Part shown: piece by piece, positions 33,225 through 42,208 of the stretch
How the letters are laid out: each line of letters begins with the position of its first letter
How positions within the stretch are numbered: position 1 is the first letter of the stretch
Assembly: GCA_019694515.1 (NCBI GenBank)
Contig: JAIBBU010000015.1
Span: forward strand, 1-64,000
DNA length: 64,000 bases
Reading direction: 5' to 3'
Origin: Oligoflexia bacterium
Lineage (GTDB): Bacteria > Bdellovibrionota_C > UBA2361 > JBGSMV01
Position numbers and translations under genes: made by a program
The notes under the pieces: generated by a model
Seen by the model: the letters and a program-made list of their open reading frames with translations, nothing else
Told to the model about the DNA's origin: nothing
Databases searched by the model: none

Positions 33225-33983
33225 ATGTCCCGTCAAAACTCATTAGCACGATCGGCCAACCAAGCAGCGCCCCTAGAACTTGATGGATTTCGAACTCTGA
33301 CGGTGCAGCGTAGTTTACTCGGGGCGGCTATATTAGCAGGCGGGTTAGCTCTGGCGGGATGTAGCAAGCGCGCCACCTCCACTCCTCCCACGAATGGCGT
33401 AACCACCGAACAGGTCGACCCTGCTGTCAATTCTCCGATTCCCGCTCCTTACTCCATGCCCGCCGCAGAGGCCGAGGAATTTGCTCCGGCCGAAGAGGAC
33501 ACGCTAGTGAAAGCCAGCGATGCGCAGGTGCATGAGTTCGCGGGCAGAATTACAGCCCTGATTGCCCGTACCTCGATCGACTCAACCGGCCAAGTTTTCA
33601 TCCAAGATATCGACGGAAACAAGATTCCGGACTCTACCCCCGAGGGCGATCGGGTTATGGCGGAATTTTCCGGTGGTGAAAATAGCGCTGCCTATGAGGC
33701 CAAGGGGCGTGAGGATCTGACTCTAGTTGTATCCCCAGTAACCCCAGCCTTTGCCGACACAGTCGATTTAGAGGATTTTTACCACCGCGTCGGCAAAGCT
33801 TTGATCTCCTCCGGCTCGGGTGGGTCAAAAATTACCCTGGTCGGAGCGCACTCCAAACATCGCGGGGTGGTCGATGCGGAGAGTGCCGTGACACAGCAAG
33901 GCGCCGGCGCCTCTTTCGCCGTTCGCTTTCTATACATTCCGAATGAGGGGGAGTATTCATTTAGCATCGGAGCGGCCAAATAA
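33225..33983 (+). CDS. Predicted lipoprotein of unknown function
   Basis: This is a 252-residue protein. The N-terminus is atypically long (about 27 polar residues) before the hydrophobic segment and lipobox LALAGC (cleavage before the cysteine near residue 46). The mature protein begins with a Pro/Thr-rich spacer, then IDGNKIPDSTPEGDRVM and a sequence of charged and Gly/Ser-rich stretches. I recognise no family. It follows the TPR protein by 60 bases on the same strand and precedes a secreted calcium-repeat protein; all three look like envelope or surface components. Confidence 0.65.
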   Translation: MSRQNSLARSANQAAPLELDGFRTLTVQRSLLGAAILAGGLALAGCSKRATSTPPTNGVTTEQVDPAVNSPIPAPYSMPAAEAEEFAPAEEDTLVKASDAQVHEFAGRITALIARTSIDSTGQVFIQDIDGNKIPDSTPEGDRVMAEFSGGENSAAYEAKGREDLTLVVSPVTPAFADTVDLEDFYHRVGKALISSGSGGSKITLVGAHSKHRGVVDAESAVTQQGAGASFAVRFLYIPNEGEYSFSIGAAK

Positions 33984-34199
33984 AGATCTCTCGCGTCGGC
34001 AAGTCGGTCTGATTCTCTTGGCCCAGCAGCGGACCTTTAGCTCCATCAACGGTTTAAGACCCTTTCGTTTGTCAGCCCATTAACCGCGTTTGAAAAACCA
34101 GTAAAAATCCCTCTTCTGTAATGCCACCTAGATGTCGATATTTAGCATTTGGCACCCGCAGTAATGCCATATCTAAATTGTTCTAAGGGAGCTTGCACG

Positions 34200-35876
34200 A
34201 TGAAACCGGCCTTTATCCTCAAGTTAATGGTTCTAACGCTATTGATCAGCACAGAAGCTTACGCCATCAAGTTAAAAGTTAAACGTCCAGCCGGAGCCGA
34301 GACGGTGGTTGCTCTAGCAGTCGTAGGCGACGCCGAGATCGCCACGGCTCGCATCGCGACAAGCGCGGCTTCAGCTCCATCACTAACGGTGAGCGGAGGT
34401 GATGCTCGTCTGGTTGTGCAGAAAGACAATACCGCATTGCCCGTCTTAGGCGCGGTATTGAAGGACAGTAAGGTTTATTCGTTTGCAGCTGCCAAGACTA
34501 AAGGACTCTGCTCAGACGGGAATGCGCTGGGTCTCACTAGCTTCAAGAAGGGCACGAAAAAAGATCAAAGCATTAAGCTGAAACTGGACACCGCAGAATC
34601 TTATGCTTATGTCAGCTCGATCGCAGGAGTTGAAAACTGGAAAACCAAGCTAAAAAATTATCTGGACAAGAACGTTACATCCGAGCTCGGCACGGACTGC
34701 ACCCCTGCTGGCAATGCCGCCAGCTCGGGGTTCGGCAGTGCAGCACAGAGCGCAGCTATTCGCACTCTGGAAGCAGAAGATGGCGACCAGGATGCGGACG
34801 GTCTAGTCGATGAATTTGATGTCGACGATGACAACGATTCCGTACTCGATAACTATGATCCCGATAATCTGAGCCTGACAGACAGCAGCTTTCGAATCTT
34901 TACCAATCTAAAGGTCGGGATTGAAAACACCATTAACAAGAACGCTATTCCCTCCCTTACAGATGACCAGGTCGACGACGTCGTGGCGGGGACTCAGAGC
35001 ATGGCAGTCGAGGTAAAGACCGAGAATAGCTCCGGAAAGATTGCCGAATTGGATTGCGGCTCACTGAGCTACTGCGCTAGCGGGGGTACCGGGCGCACAT
35101 CGGTCGGCAACCAAGAATTTCCCGAAGATCTCGACGATGATGCCGACGGATTTGGACAGATCGAAAAAGGCGGCACTGGGGATTTTCAGCTGATCACCGG
35201 AGCTCCCACCGGCGCAATCGGAAGCGGCGATACCTTGATCCAAACCGTTGCGGACGGCACCAGCGGGGAAGTTGAAGAAACCTACCTAGCCAGCCTTGGA
35301 TTCGCCTTCTATTCTACACCCGCCATTCAGACCATGGTGCTGAATCCCGGAGACGGAACGGAGGCTACCTTTACCCCTGCATATCCCGTGGCCTCAAACG
35401 GTCAGGGCACATTCAGCAGTCCATTCTCAGTTCAGCCTGACGGCGGCGGCGATATCAATTTACGCATCACCGCATTTCGTCCGCAGCGTAAGGGCATTAG
35501 CGGAGCCGGTGAGGCCGATACCATTGATATTGGAAATTCACTAATCGTGATCGACATTCCAAACGGTCCGTCCAGCGGCGGCGGCGCAAGCGCAGGCCCC
35601 GGGGGTTGCCCAATTACTTCGTATAGCGAAAGCGACGCTGACCTCTCCATCTCTGGAGATGCCCTGCTGGACGCGCAGACTGATTTTGACAGCTCAACCG
35701 AGACGGACGGAGACGGCAATAAGACCGTGACCTTTAGCGTCAACATTACGGATTGTCTGGCCAAAAACGGTTCGGTCGATACGTTAGACTCGGGTGAATC
35801 ACTGAAGATCGATCTGCAGTTCAAAAACAACGTTGGCGATAACGCCGCTCAGGCGTTCTATATCAGACGGCCTTAG
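34200..35876 (+). CDS. Secreted protein with thrombospondin-3-like calcium repeats
   Basis: This is a ~558-residue exported protein. A clear signal peptide (MKPAFILKLMVLTLLISTEAYA) ends in AYA; I start at 34200, which has AAGGGA nine bases upstream, rather than at 34149. A short aspartate-rich tract (about residues 200-220, DGDQDADGLVDEFDVDDDND then YDPDN) is typical of type-3 thrombospondin/dockerin-style calcium-binding loops. The remainder is mostly beta-rich with Gly/Ser/Asp-rich linkers and no recognisable catalytic motif. It is likely secreted or surface-displayed; the anchoring mode is not visible. Confidence 0.72.
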   Translation: MKPAFILKLMVLTLLISTEAYAIKLKVKRPAGAETVVALAVVGDAEIATARIATSAASAPSLTVSGGDARLVVQKDNTALPVLGAVLKDSKVYSFAAAKTKGLCSDGNALGLTSFKKGTKKDQSIKLKLDTAESYAYVSSIAGVENWKTKLKNYLDKNVTSELGTDCTPAGNAASSGFGSAAQSAAIRTLEAEDGDQDADGLVDEFDVDDDNDSVLDNYDPDNLSLTDSSFRIFTNLKVGIENTINKNAIPSLTDDQVDDVVAGTQSMAVEVKTENSSGKIAELDCGSLSYCASGGTGRTSVGNQEFPEDLDDDADGFGQIEKGGTGDFQLITGAPTGAIGSGDTLIQTVADGTSGEVEETYLASLGFAFYSTPAIQTMVLNPGDGTEATFTPAYPVASNGQGTFSSPFSVQPDGGGDINLRITAFRPQRKGISGAGEADTIDIGNSLIVIDIPNGPSSGGGASAGPGGCPITSYSESDADLSISGDALLDAQTDFDSSTETDGDGNKTVTFSVNITDCLAKNGSVDTLDSGESLKIDLQFKNNVGDNAAQAFYIRRP

Positions 35877-36260
35877 TGCGAAGGTAGCATCAAATGCTAT
35901 CGGAGTTCGTAGTTTTGGCTGTGCGAATGCGCAATTCGAGGGTAAATTTTCTGTCATTGCTGGACGGGTGACATAATTCGAGGACAAAATTCCTGTCATT
36001 GCGAACCCGAGCTTATCGAGGGTGAAGCAACCCCTAACATTATGTCGAAGGAGCCTTTGTCCCTTGGTAATTGCAAAAGTTTCTTACAAGCATGCAAGCT
36101 ACGGCCGATGACTGGATATTGCGCAGGAAATTCTCCTAGCTTCTTCAATGGAGCGTCAATTTCGACTTAAAGTTAGGGCCTGCTTCGCTTCGCTCGCAAT
36201 GATAGGATTTTTATCGGAGAAACATTTAGCAACCACAGTCATGACAGCCTGATTGCTACA
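35877..36260. other. Intergenic region carrying MITE-like copy 2
   Basis: The 384 bases between convergent genes are largely repeat: the element at 35994-36204 plus a left flank with CAATTCGAGGGTAAATTTTC and CATAATTCGAGGACAAAATT, a short direct repetition of the same element edge. No gene is supported. Confidence 0.6.
35994..36204. mobile_element. MITE-like element, copy 2
   Basis: The ends TGTCATTGCGAAC...AAGCAACCCCTAAC and GTTAGGGCCTGCTTCGCT...GCAATGATA correspond to the terminal repeats of the copy at 11333-11531; the left end carries an extra ~11 bases. The interior (36038-36171) is about 90% identical to 11366-11498, including an exact 30-base block beginning AAAAGTTTCTTACAAGCATG. Same orientation as copy 1. 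Confidence 0.7.
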
Positions 36261-37964
36261 CTACCCATCCGCGAGGTTCGATTCGTTCAATTTTTGCTGC
36301 AAAGCCTGCAGCTCCGGGTTCGATGGATCACGCTGCCTCAACAGCTCTGCCTGTAACTTTGCCTCTGCCAAGTTATTTTGACCTAGATAAACCGCCAACA
36401 TGCCGAGGCCGGCGTCAAAATTGCGCGGATCAAAATCTAAAATTTTCTGAAACTTCCCCGACGCTTTTTGAAAATCGCCTGCTCTTAAATACATTCGGCC
36501 CAGTGCATCCAGCGCTGGCGCGAATTGATCGTTGAGCTTGAGCGCGCGCTTAAACCAATAACGAGCTCCGCTCTCCAATCCCTTCGAGAGGTAGTTGATT
36601 CCCAGATTATACGCCGCATCCGGAAACTCAGGATAAACAGCCAGAGCCATCCGAAACTTCAGGTCAGCTTCATCCAGGTCGCCGCCATTTCTAAGCACCA
36701 CCCCGTAATTTACCAGGGTCTTGGCGCTCTGCGGGGAAATTTTGCTCTGCGCCGTATGCAGCGTGTCGCTGTCATACCAATCCAGAGAGCGCCAATTTGA
36801 AGCCCAAATAAATCCGGTCAAGAGCGTTCCAAAAAGTACTCCCCTAATCGTTCTGTTTTGCAGACGCCCTAATCCCAGCACCAGCAGCCCTATCGTTCCG
36901 CAAGAGGGCAGATACGCCAGTCTTTCGCCAAAGATCGTTCCAATCGGAAATGCCAAATTCGAGGTAACTACGAAGGCCAAGAAAAACCAGCCGGCAAAAA
37001 GTGCTTCTGCCGAGCGGTGCCTTACTCCGGACAAGGCCGTCACCAGTAGCGCGCTTGCGGCTGTGATGCCGAATAAACCCTGCACGTTAGGCAACATCGC
37101 GAGGGGAATCAATTGGGCGTAAGAGTAGTCCGCGCTTAAATTGAACGGAAAGATAGCCAAAGTTGCATATCTTCCGAGCAATGCCCACGCGCTGAGCATG
37201 CGCTGCATCGACGTTAAGGCAATTAAAGGGTTGTCCACAAACTGCACTAAGTCAGAGCCGCTCGCGAGAGCATGCAAAGCATAGAGCCGCAGCCCAAGAT
37301 AAATCGAAATAGCCAGCGTCTGCGGCAATAGGATTAGCCAGAGCCTCCGACGGACATTGCCGGAGCTACAAAAACAAACTATCAGCGCGCTAAGGAGCGG
37401 AAGACACAGGGCGCTTTCCTTTGAAAGCAGCGCTAGAAAAGTCCACACTAAGAGCGCCGATCCTTCACTCCAGCTAAGCTCGCCCCGGTTCTGCTGGACG
37501 AATTTCGAACAGCGCAGGAGGAGCAACAGGCCGAAAAAGCCGGCCATCAGCTCCGGTCGTCCACTTACGTTCGCAACTGTTTCGGTTGCAAGGGGATGGA
37601 CCGCAAAGAGCGCCGCGATCATAAAGGCGGCCTGGGAGGGCATGCTTCTGGCTCGGCTTAGCAGCAAGAATAAAAACAGCGCGTTGCAGCAATGCAGAAA
37701 GATATTACAGAGATGATATGGCAGCGGATTCAACCCAAAGAGGGCATAGGTAAGACCATAGCTGACAGTTGGCAGCGGTCGATACAGATTGCCTGGGAAC
37801 AGAGCGTGCCAAAACGAACCAAGGCTCCCTCTAACGGTGCGAATATCAGCGTACTGAACTATCCTAACTAGGTCGTCGAAGGCAAACTGGTTCCCGGCGG
37901 AAATTCCGAAGGCTGCCAATGCAAGCAGTATGAGAGCGCCGACTCGGTAAGATTCTTTAGACAC
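36261..37964 (-). CDS. TMTC-like TPR membrane protein
   Basis: This is a 567-residue polytopic protein with about ten membrane helices in the N-terminal ~390 residues and C-terminal TPRs (about 420-560, e.g. FPDAAYNLGINYLSKGLESGA). The first loop contains NQFAFDDLVRI and then YRPLPTVSYGLTYALFGLNP and YHLCNIFLHC, the signature of GT-C-like membrane proteins fused to TPRs (TMTC/DUF1736 type). In animals TMTCs are O-mannosyltransferases of cadherins; bacterial homologs are presumed protein O-glycosyltransferases but not tested broadly. It is convergent with the MITE-like repeat, divergent from the ATP-grasp gene. Confidence 0.8.
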   Translation of the reverse strand: MSKESYRVGALILLALAAFGISAGNQFAFDDLVRIVQYADIRTVRGSLGSFWHALFPGNLYRPLPTVSYGLTYALFGLNPLPYHLCNIFLHCCNALFLFLLLSRARSMPSQAAFMIAALFAVHPLATETVANVSGRPELMAGFFGLLLLLRCSKFVQQNRGELSWSEGSALLVWTFLALLSKESALCLPLLSALIVCFCSSGNVRRRLWLILLPQTLAISIYLGLRLYALHALASGSDLVQFVDNPLIALTSMQRMLSAWALLGRYATLAIFPFNLSADYSYAQLIPLAMLPNVQGLFGITAASALLVTALSGVRHRSAEALFAGWFFLAFVVTSNLAFPIGTIFGERLAYLPSCGTIGLLVLGLGRLQNRTIRGVLFGTLLTGFIWASNWRSLDWYDSDTLHTAQSKISPQSAKTLVNYGVVLRNGGDLDEADLKFRMALAVYPEFPDAAYNLGINYLSKGLESGARYWFKRALKLNDQFAPALDALGRMYLRAGDFQKASGKFQKILDFDPRNFDAGLGMLAVYLGQNNLAEAKLQAELLRQRDPSNPELQALQQKLNESNLADG

Positions 37965-38152
37965 TAAGGGAAACTCCCTACCTAATCTCTCCGATCTGCG
38001 GCCCTGTGGCTATGCCGAACCTTGTCTGCGCATAGTCCTCAGGTAATTCAAGCTATAAACTCATTCGACTTACTAGCGGGATAGACGAACTCTCCGTTTT
38101 TGATTAAGCGCCGGCGCATGGTAAAATTCTTGGATTATTCCAATTATATCCT

Positions 38153-39790
38153 ATGAGGCTCGACACCAGAGAAGCGGCTAGTAAGTTCGCCGCGCATCAG
38201 GACGCTTTGTTGGCTGAAGAAGCCCTCTTGGCGCAGTTCTCGGACGAGCAGACACTGCGTCTCAGTCAAAATGGCTGCCAGCCGGGCCCCTACCTGGAGG
38301 CTCGCACTACGCAGGGAGCTCTGCGCGACCCATATCGCAAGCTCCAGCGCGAGCTAGGATTTTCGCCTCTTAATCCTCCGCTCAGATTGAGGCGGATACT
38401 CTCGAATGCGCCGTTACGAGATGGCATTAAGATTTGCCCCGTTCCATTAGTGCTTCCCCAGAAAGAAATTCTTCACCTAAACGCCGGATCGAGACAGATT
38501 GCCCGCGCGCTTGCCAGATTTTTTGCCGATGTTGTGCTGGGCAAAGCTGAAATCTGCCGCCACGAAGTTGTTCCGCATGAGATAGTAGAAATCGCCGCGC
38601 GCTTGACTCCCCACACACTGAGAGAGCTGCGCCAAATGTGGAATAATAAGACCGCTAATCACATCGTCTTCGTTTGCGGTCCCGATCTGATGCGTGCCCC
38701 CTCCGGTGAATGGCGCGTTATAGAAGTTAACGTTAGTAAGAGCTCCGAAGATATGGGAGGCGTTGCCGATGGATTATTCCTGCATCAGGCCTACAAGCGG
38801 GCGCTGCAAGGGAGACGCATTGGATCGCTCGATCGACTGTCGGGAATGGTCGACGTACTTGTAATTAGCGACGTATTACTTCATTTCCTTCACCGAAGCG
38901 GGGCTGGCTATGTCGGAACTGGAGACATGGAGCATGTCTCCGCGCTCTCTAACCATTACTTTAATAAGCGCCGACCGACTAAGAAGGATTGCGAGGATCT
39001 TCGCAATTTCGTCCTCCGACATTTGGCCAAAGAACAGATCGCACCATTTACTAGAGCGCTCGATCGGCGGGGTAGTGGTTTAGATTTTGACTGCGAGGTG
39101 CGGCAGCAGATACTCGCGGGTGAAAATCTGGGGGCCTTTTGGGGGGAATTGTCGCCCCAGCTCTTCACTGCGCTCGATACCAAATGTGCAAATCCCCCCG
39201 GGGTCGGCGCAATGCTCAGTAACAAGATCCTCCTGCCTTACATCCCCCGCATGATTCGGTATTATTTAAGACAGGCGCCGATTCTCGCGTTTCAGCCCAC
39301 ACGTGCCTTGCAGGTTCAGCCGGCGGACAACAAAAAGGGATTTGAGACGAGACCCGCTTCAGCGCTGCTCGAGGAGTATCCTGCGGGATGGCACGACCAA
39401 GAGCGGCAGGTTTTTAAACGTGTAGACGACTGCGGAGGCAGCGGAATCTTTTTCCCCGGCGATACACATGGCAATCGGGAATTAGCAGCGGCCGTTCGTG
39501 GTTGCCACCCTCAGCATCTGAGCGATCCCGGCTATTACGTCGCCCAGCCCTTTCTTTGTGCTTCGCGACTAGGTCGCTGGGCCGTGGATGTAAGACCGAT
39601 TAGCTACTGGGTGGGAGATGGGGGGGCAGTTTCCACCGACACACCATGGGGCAGAGCGCGGGCAATTCAGCAAAACTACGCAAATAAAGATAAGTTATTA
39701 AATGTGGCCCGAGGAGCGCGGGAGCTATTGGTAATTTCGGATCAGCCCGGGCAATTCTACAAATCCCCCCGACGCAGCGTAACCATCTGA
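38153..39790 (+). CDS. Circularly permuted ATP-grasp-like protein
   Basis: This is a 545-residue protein. The central motif GPDLMRAPSGEWRVIEVNVSKSSEDMGG resembles the circularly permuted ATP-grasp family (CP_ATPgrasp), in which a D-x-x-R / G-x-W-x-V-x-E-x-N segment contacts ATP and metal. The C-terminal half has DDCGGSGIFFPGDTHG and ISYWVGDGGAVSTDTPWGRA, matching later ATP-grasp glycine-rich loops. Such enzymes ligate a carboxyl-phosphate intermediate to an amine, often near glutamine-synthetase-like or alpha-E proteins. The gene is 180 bases upstream of a glutamine synthetase-family gene on the same strand, which supports an amide-ligation pathway. Product unknown. Confidence 0.7.
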   Translation: MRLDTREAASKFAAHQDALLAEEALLAQFSDEQTLRLSQNGCQPGPYLEARTTQGALRDPYRKLQRELGFSPLNPPLRLRRILSNAPLRDGIKICPVPLVLPQKEILHLNAGSRQIARALARFFADVVLGKAEICRHEVVPHEIVEIAARLTPHTLRELRQMWNNKTANHIVFVCGPDLMRAPSGEWRVIEVNVSKSSEDMGGVADGLFLHQAYKRALQGRRIGSLDRLSGMVDVLVISDVLLHFLHRSGAGYVGTGDMEHVSALSNHYFNKRRPTKKDCEDLRNFVLRHLAKEQIAPFTRALDRRGSGLDFDCEVRQQILAGENLGAFWGELSPQLFTALDTKCANPPGVGAMLSNKILLPYIPRMIRYYLRQAPILAFQPTRALQVQPADNKKGFETRPASALLEEYPAGWHDQERQVFKRVDDCGGSGIFFPGDTHGNRELAAAVRGCHPQHLSDPGYYVAQPFLCASRLGRWAVDVRPISYWVGDGGAVSTDTPWGRARAIQQNYANKDKLLNVARGARELLVISDQPGQFYKSPRRSVTI

Positions 39791-39855
39791 AAGTCCTCAA
39801 AATAGAGGTCGCCCGATGCGCCTTAATTTTTCGATTTTTATCTAATTCCATAGAC

Positions 39856-39889
39856 AATTAAGTCTAAATCCATTAGGTTTAGCTTAATT
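39856..39889. promoter_or_regulatory. Inverted repeat upstream of the glutamine synthetase-family gene
   Basis: AATTAAGTCTAAATCC and AGGTTTAGCTTAATT face each other around a short spacer, forming a near-perfect 34-base palindrome in an AT-rich stretch 80-115 bases upstream of the start codon. It could be a regulator binding site or a terminator for the preceding ATP-grasp gene. It is not a recognisable NtrC or TnrA box. Confidence 0.5.
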
Positions 39890-39899
39890 TCGAGCCGTT

Positions 39900-39931
39900 T
39901 TATTATAAAATTCATCAAAATTATTATAAAA
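39900..39931 (+). promoter_or_regulatory. 21-base-spaced direct repeats in the probable promoter
   Basis: TTATTATAAAA occurs at 39900-39910 and again at 39921-39931, exactly two helical turns apart, in the last 70 bases before the start codon of the glutamine synthetase-family gene. Such spacing is typical of paired operator half-sites or UP-element/-10-like sequences; which one cannot be decided by eye. Confidence 0.4.
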
Positions 39932-39969
39932 CAGCCGATTTTAATGTTTATTTGCGGAGATATTAGCGC

Positions 39970-41415
39970 ATGACCAGCGGAGCCCCCCTTAGAAACTTCC
40001 TTGAAATCCCATATGACGAACTTGAGGAACTTAATCTAGAAGCGAAGGAAAAGGCGGCTCGTCGGACCGCTGAAGGAGAGCTCCGCGATCACTACATGCG
40101 TTATCTGGCAGAGGAGAAGCGCATCAAAGCCGTCACAGTGTGCTTCACCGATCTAGAGGGCCGCTTCCATATGCTTGATTACGACAAGAAATTCTTGATG
40201 AAGTCGTACGACAACCTGACCTTTGACGGCTCCTCAATCCGTGGATTTTCGGTGGTGAAGGAATCAGATCTGCGGTTAGCCATTGATTGGGGCAGCTTTC
40301 GTTGGCTGCCCAGCGACGTCTTTGGTCCCGGAAAAGTTTTAGTCTTCGGCTTAATAAAAGACAAAGACGGTTCGAATTACAAATCAGACGTCCGGGGAAG
40401 ACTGAAAGATTTTTGTGATGGGCTGTTCACAAGCGAAGGTATCACCGCGAACATTTCGGTAGAGTGCGAAGGATTTCTTTTCCAGGGCATCAATGCCGAG
40501 CAAAACTATTCCTCGCGCACCGGTTTCCAATTAGTTTCGAGCGGCGGCTATTACCACTCGCTTCCACAAGATCCATTAAAACTTTTCATTGACAAACTAG
40601 CCGAAGTGCAGCGCTGCTTAGGTTTCCAAAACGAAAAGGATCATCCCGAGGTAGCACCGTCGCAGTTCGAGCTGAATTACAGCTATTGCGACGCTTTGTT
40701 AGCCGCCGACCAGCTGCAGCTTTACAAGCTTTCAGCCCGGCAGGTGGCGAACAGCATGGGTTATACGGCGAGCTTCTTGCCTAAGCCCGTAGCTGGAATC
40801 AATGGCAGCGGCATGCACTGTAATATGTCGCTATCGAAGAACAGCAAGAACATTTTCTACGATAAGAGCGGAGAGGAGAGCCTCTCACCAAAGGCTTGGG
40901 ATTTCGTCGATCGCCTGCTGAACAATGCCAACGATATCTGCTTGGTTTTGAACAGCAGCGTCAATTCGTACCGCCGTCTCGATCCGCACTTTGAGGCACC
41001 CAATCAGATCAAATCTTCGCCCGTGGATCGCACCTCAATGGTTCGAATTCCACTTGGCAATGAAAAATCGGCTCGCATCGAGGTCCGCACCGTGGCTCCG
41101 GACGCTAATCCTTATCTGTCCTTTATGATCCTGCTGCAAACCGGACTCTATGGACCTATGACAGAAACGATTACCTCCGAAAGTCGCCGAACCAGAACGC
41201 GCTTCTTGCCGGATAACATCTACGATGCTGTGCGCTTTATGAAGGGCAGCCAGTTTGTCAGCGAAATGATCGGCGAGGATGTGAAAGAAAAGTTTGTTGA
41301 GCGCAAAATTGCTTCAGCCGACCGATGCCCGCGAGAACTTGGCACCATGGTGAAAACCAGCGAGATCCTCTTTCACCACGAGGTGACCAACCAGTGGATC
41401 TGGGCACATTTTTAG
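39970..41415 (+). CDS. Glutamine synthetase family protein
   Basis: This is a 481-residue protein of the GlnA family. Conserved motifs: FDGSSIRGF (N-terminal beta-grasp), SVECEGFLF (metal-ligand Glu), HPEVAPSQFEL (metal ligands), NGSGMHCNMS (ammonium/His loop), NSYRRL and SARIEVRTVAPDANPYLSF. The start has a GGAG-like site (TGCGGAG). The adenylylation-tyrosine loop of classic GSI is not evident, suggesting a non-adenylylated GlnA type or a gamma-glutamyl-amine ligase. Classical glutamine synthetase would be regulated by nitrogen. The ATP-grasp neighbour leaves open an amide ligase other than ammonia assimilation. Confidence 0.85.
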   Translation: MTSGAPLRNFLEIPYDELEELNLEAKEKAARRTAEGELRDHYMRYLAEEKRIKAVTVCFTDLEGRFHMLDYDKKFLMKSYDNLTFDGSSIRGFSVVKESDLRLAIDWGSFRWLPSDVFGPGKVLVFGLIKDKDGSNYKSDVRGRLKDFCDGLFTSEGITANISVECEGFLFQGINAEQNYSSRTGFQLVSSGGYYHSLPQDPLKLFIDKLAEVQRCLGFQNEKDHPEVAPSQFELNYSYCDALLAADQLQLYKLSARQVANSMGYTASFLPKPVAGINGSGMHCNMSLSKNSKNIFYDKSGEESLSPKAWDFVDRLLNNANDICLVLNSSVNSYRRLDPHFEAPNQIKSSPVDRTSMVRIPLGNEKSARIEVRTVAPDANPYLSFMILLQTGLYGPMTETITSESRRTRTRFLPDNIYDAVRFMKGSQFVSEMIGEDVKEKFVERKIASADRCPRELGTMVKTSEILFHHEVTNQWIWAHF

Positions 41416-41452
41416 AGTAGCGGCCTATAAGAATTACGATCTCTCCGTGCTG

Positions 41453-41479
41453 CAGCGGGTGGGACACCTCCTCCCGCTG
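41453..41479. terminator. Stem-loop after the glutamine synthetase-family gene
   Basis: A 7-bp stem CAGCGGG/CCCGCTG around a 13-base loop lies about 40 bases after the stop. There is no T-tract, so intrinsic termination is unsure. Confidence 0.35.
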
Positions 41480-41527
41480 GCACTATCGACGGTTCCCCTA
41501 GGTGTGCGCTAAGCTGCGAATTGCGGC

Positions 41528-42208
41528 ATGGATATAGTGCAATTCATAAAGGAATCGGGAATTTCCGAGGGACAGGCGCGATTCCCGGGAGGAGCTTTCC
41601 AGGCTTATTTCGAGACCATTTTTAGTGCGCTGGATCTGCCCGGCCCGGAAGAACAGCTAATCGCGGCGATCCTGAATTTTTCGGTACAGCAGCTTTCCAA
41701 CCGCAGCGCGTTTGAGGCTGCTGCTACAGGATTAGCGCACATTACCGCTAGGCCTTGGCCGTACTTTGCTGCGGCGCTGCTGCGTGTGCCGAGCCGCATT
41801 GAAGCGCGTCTGCTCCCGCTTGAGGAGCTCGATCCACAAACGGCAAATAGAATTCGAGCAACACTGGCTAGTCAAAGTAAGGACGAAGCCCGCAACCCCT
41901 GGCTTTATTCGGTGCTAAATCAAAAGAACTTGCAGACCGTCTGTGATGGCACCCGAGGCTTGTTGCATCTTATCGACTATCAAATTGAGCGCGACGCGCT
42001 TGGCGCTGCGCAGGCACTCTTCCCAAGACTGGGACGATATGCCGACGTGCTTACAATCGGCCCGAAGTCGAGTACGTTCGGGCAGCTTGCTTCCAGCTTT
42101 GAATATTATCCGGAGGTTTCTAAGAAGATCGGCAATCTTACAATCGAACTATTCCGAAGGGAGCCGCTGCCCAAAGCCGGCAGGCTCCCCTGGGATCAAG
42201 CTTTATGA
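41528..42208 (+). CDS. Hypothetical helical protein coupled to a GT61-type gene
   Basis: This is a 226-residue protein I do not recognise. Predicted mostly helical, with a Phe/Tyr/Gly-containing N-terminus and no signal peptide or membrane segment. Its stop overlaps the start of the GT61-type gene by the ATGA tetranucleotide, so the two are translated together and probably act on the same substrate. The context (amide ligases and a sugar kinase around it) suggests sugar or cell-surface modification, but this is inference. Confidence 0.6.
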   Translation: MDIVQFIKESGISEGQARFPGGAFQAYFETIFSALDLPGPEEQLIAAILNFSVQQLSNRSAFEAAATGLAHITARPWPYFAAALLRVPSRIEARLLPLEELDPQTANRIRATLASQSKDEARNPWLYSVLNQKNLQTVCDGTRGLLHLIDYQIERDALGAAQALFPRLGRYADVLTIGPKSSTFGQLASSFEYYPEVSKKIGNLTIELFRREPLPKAGRLPWDQAL

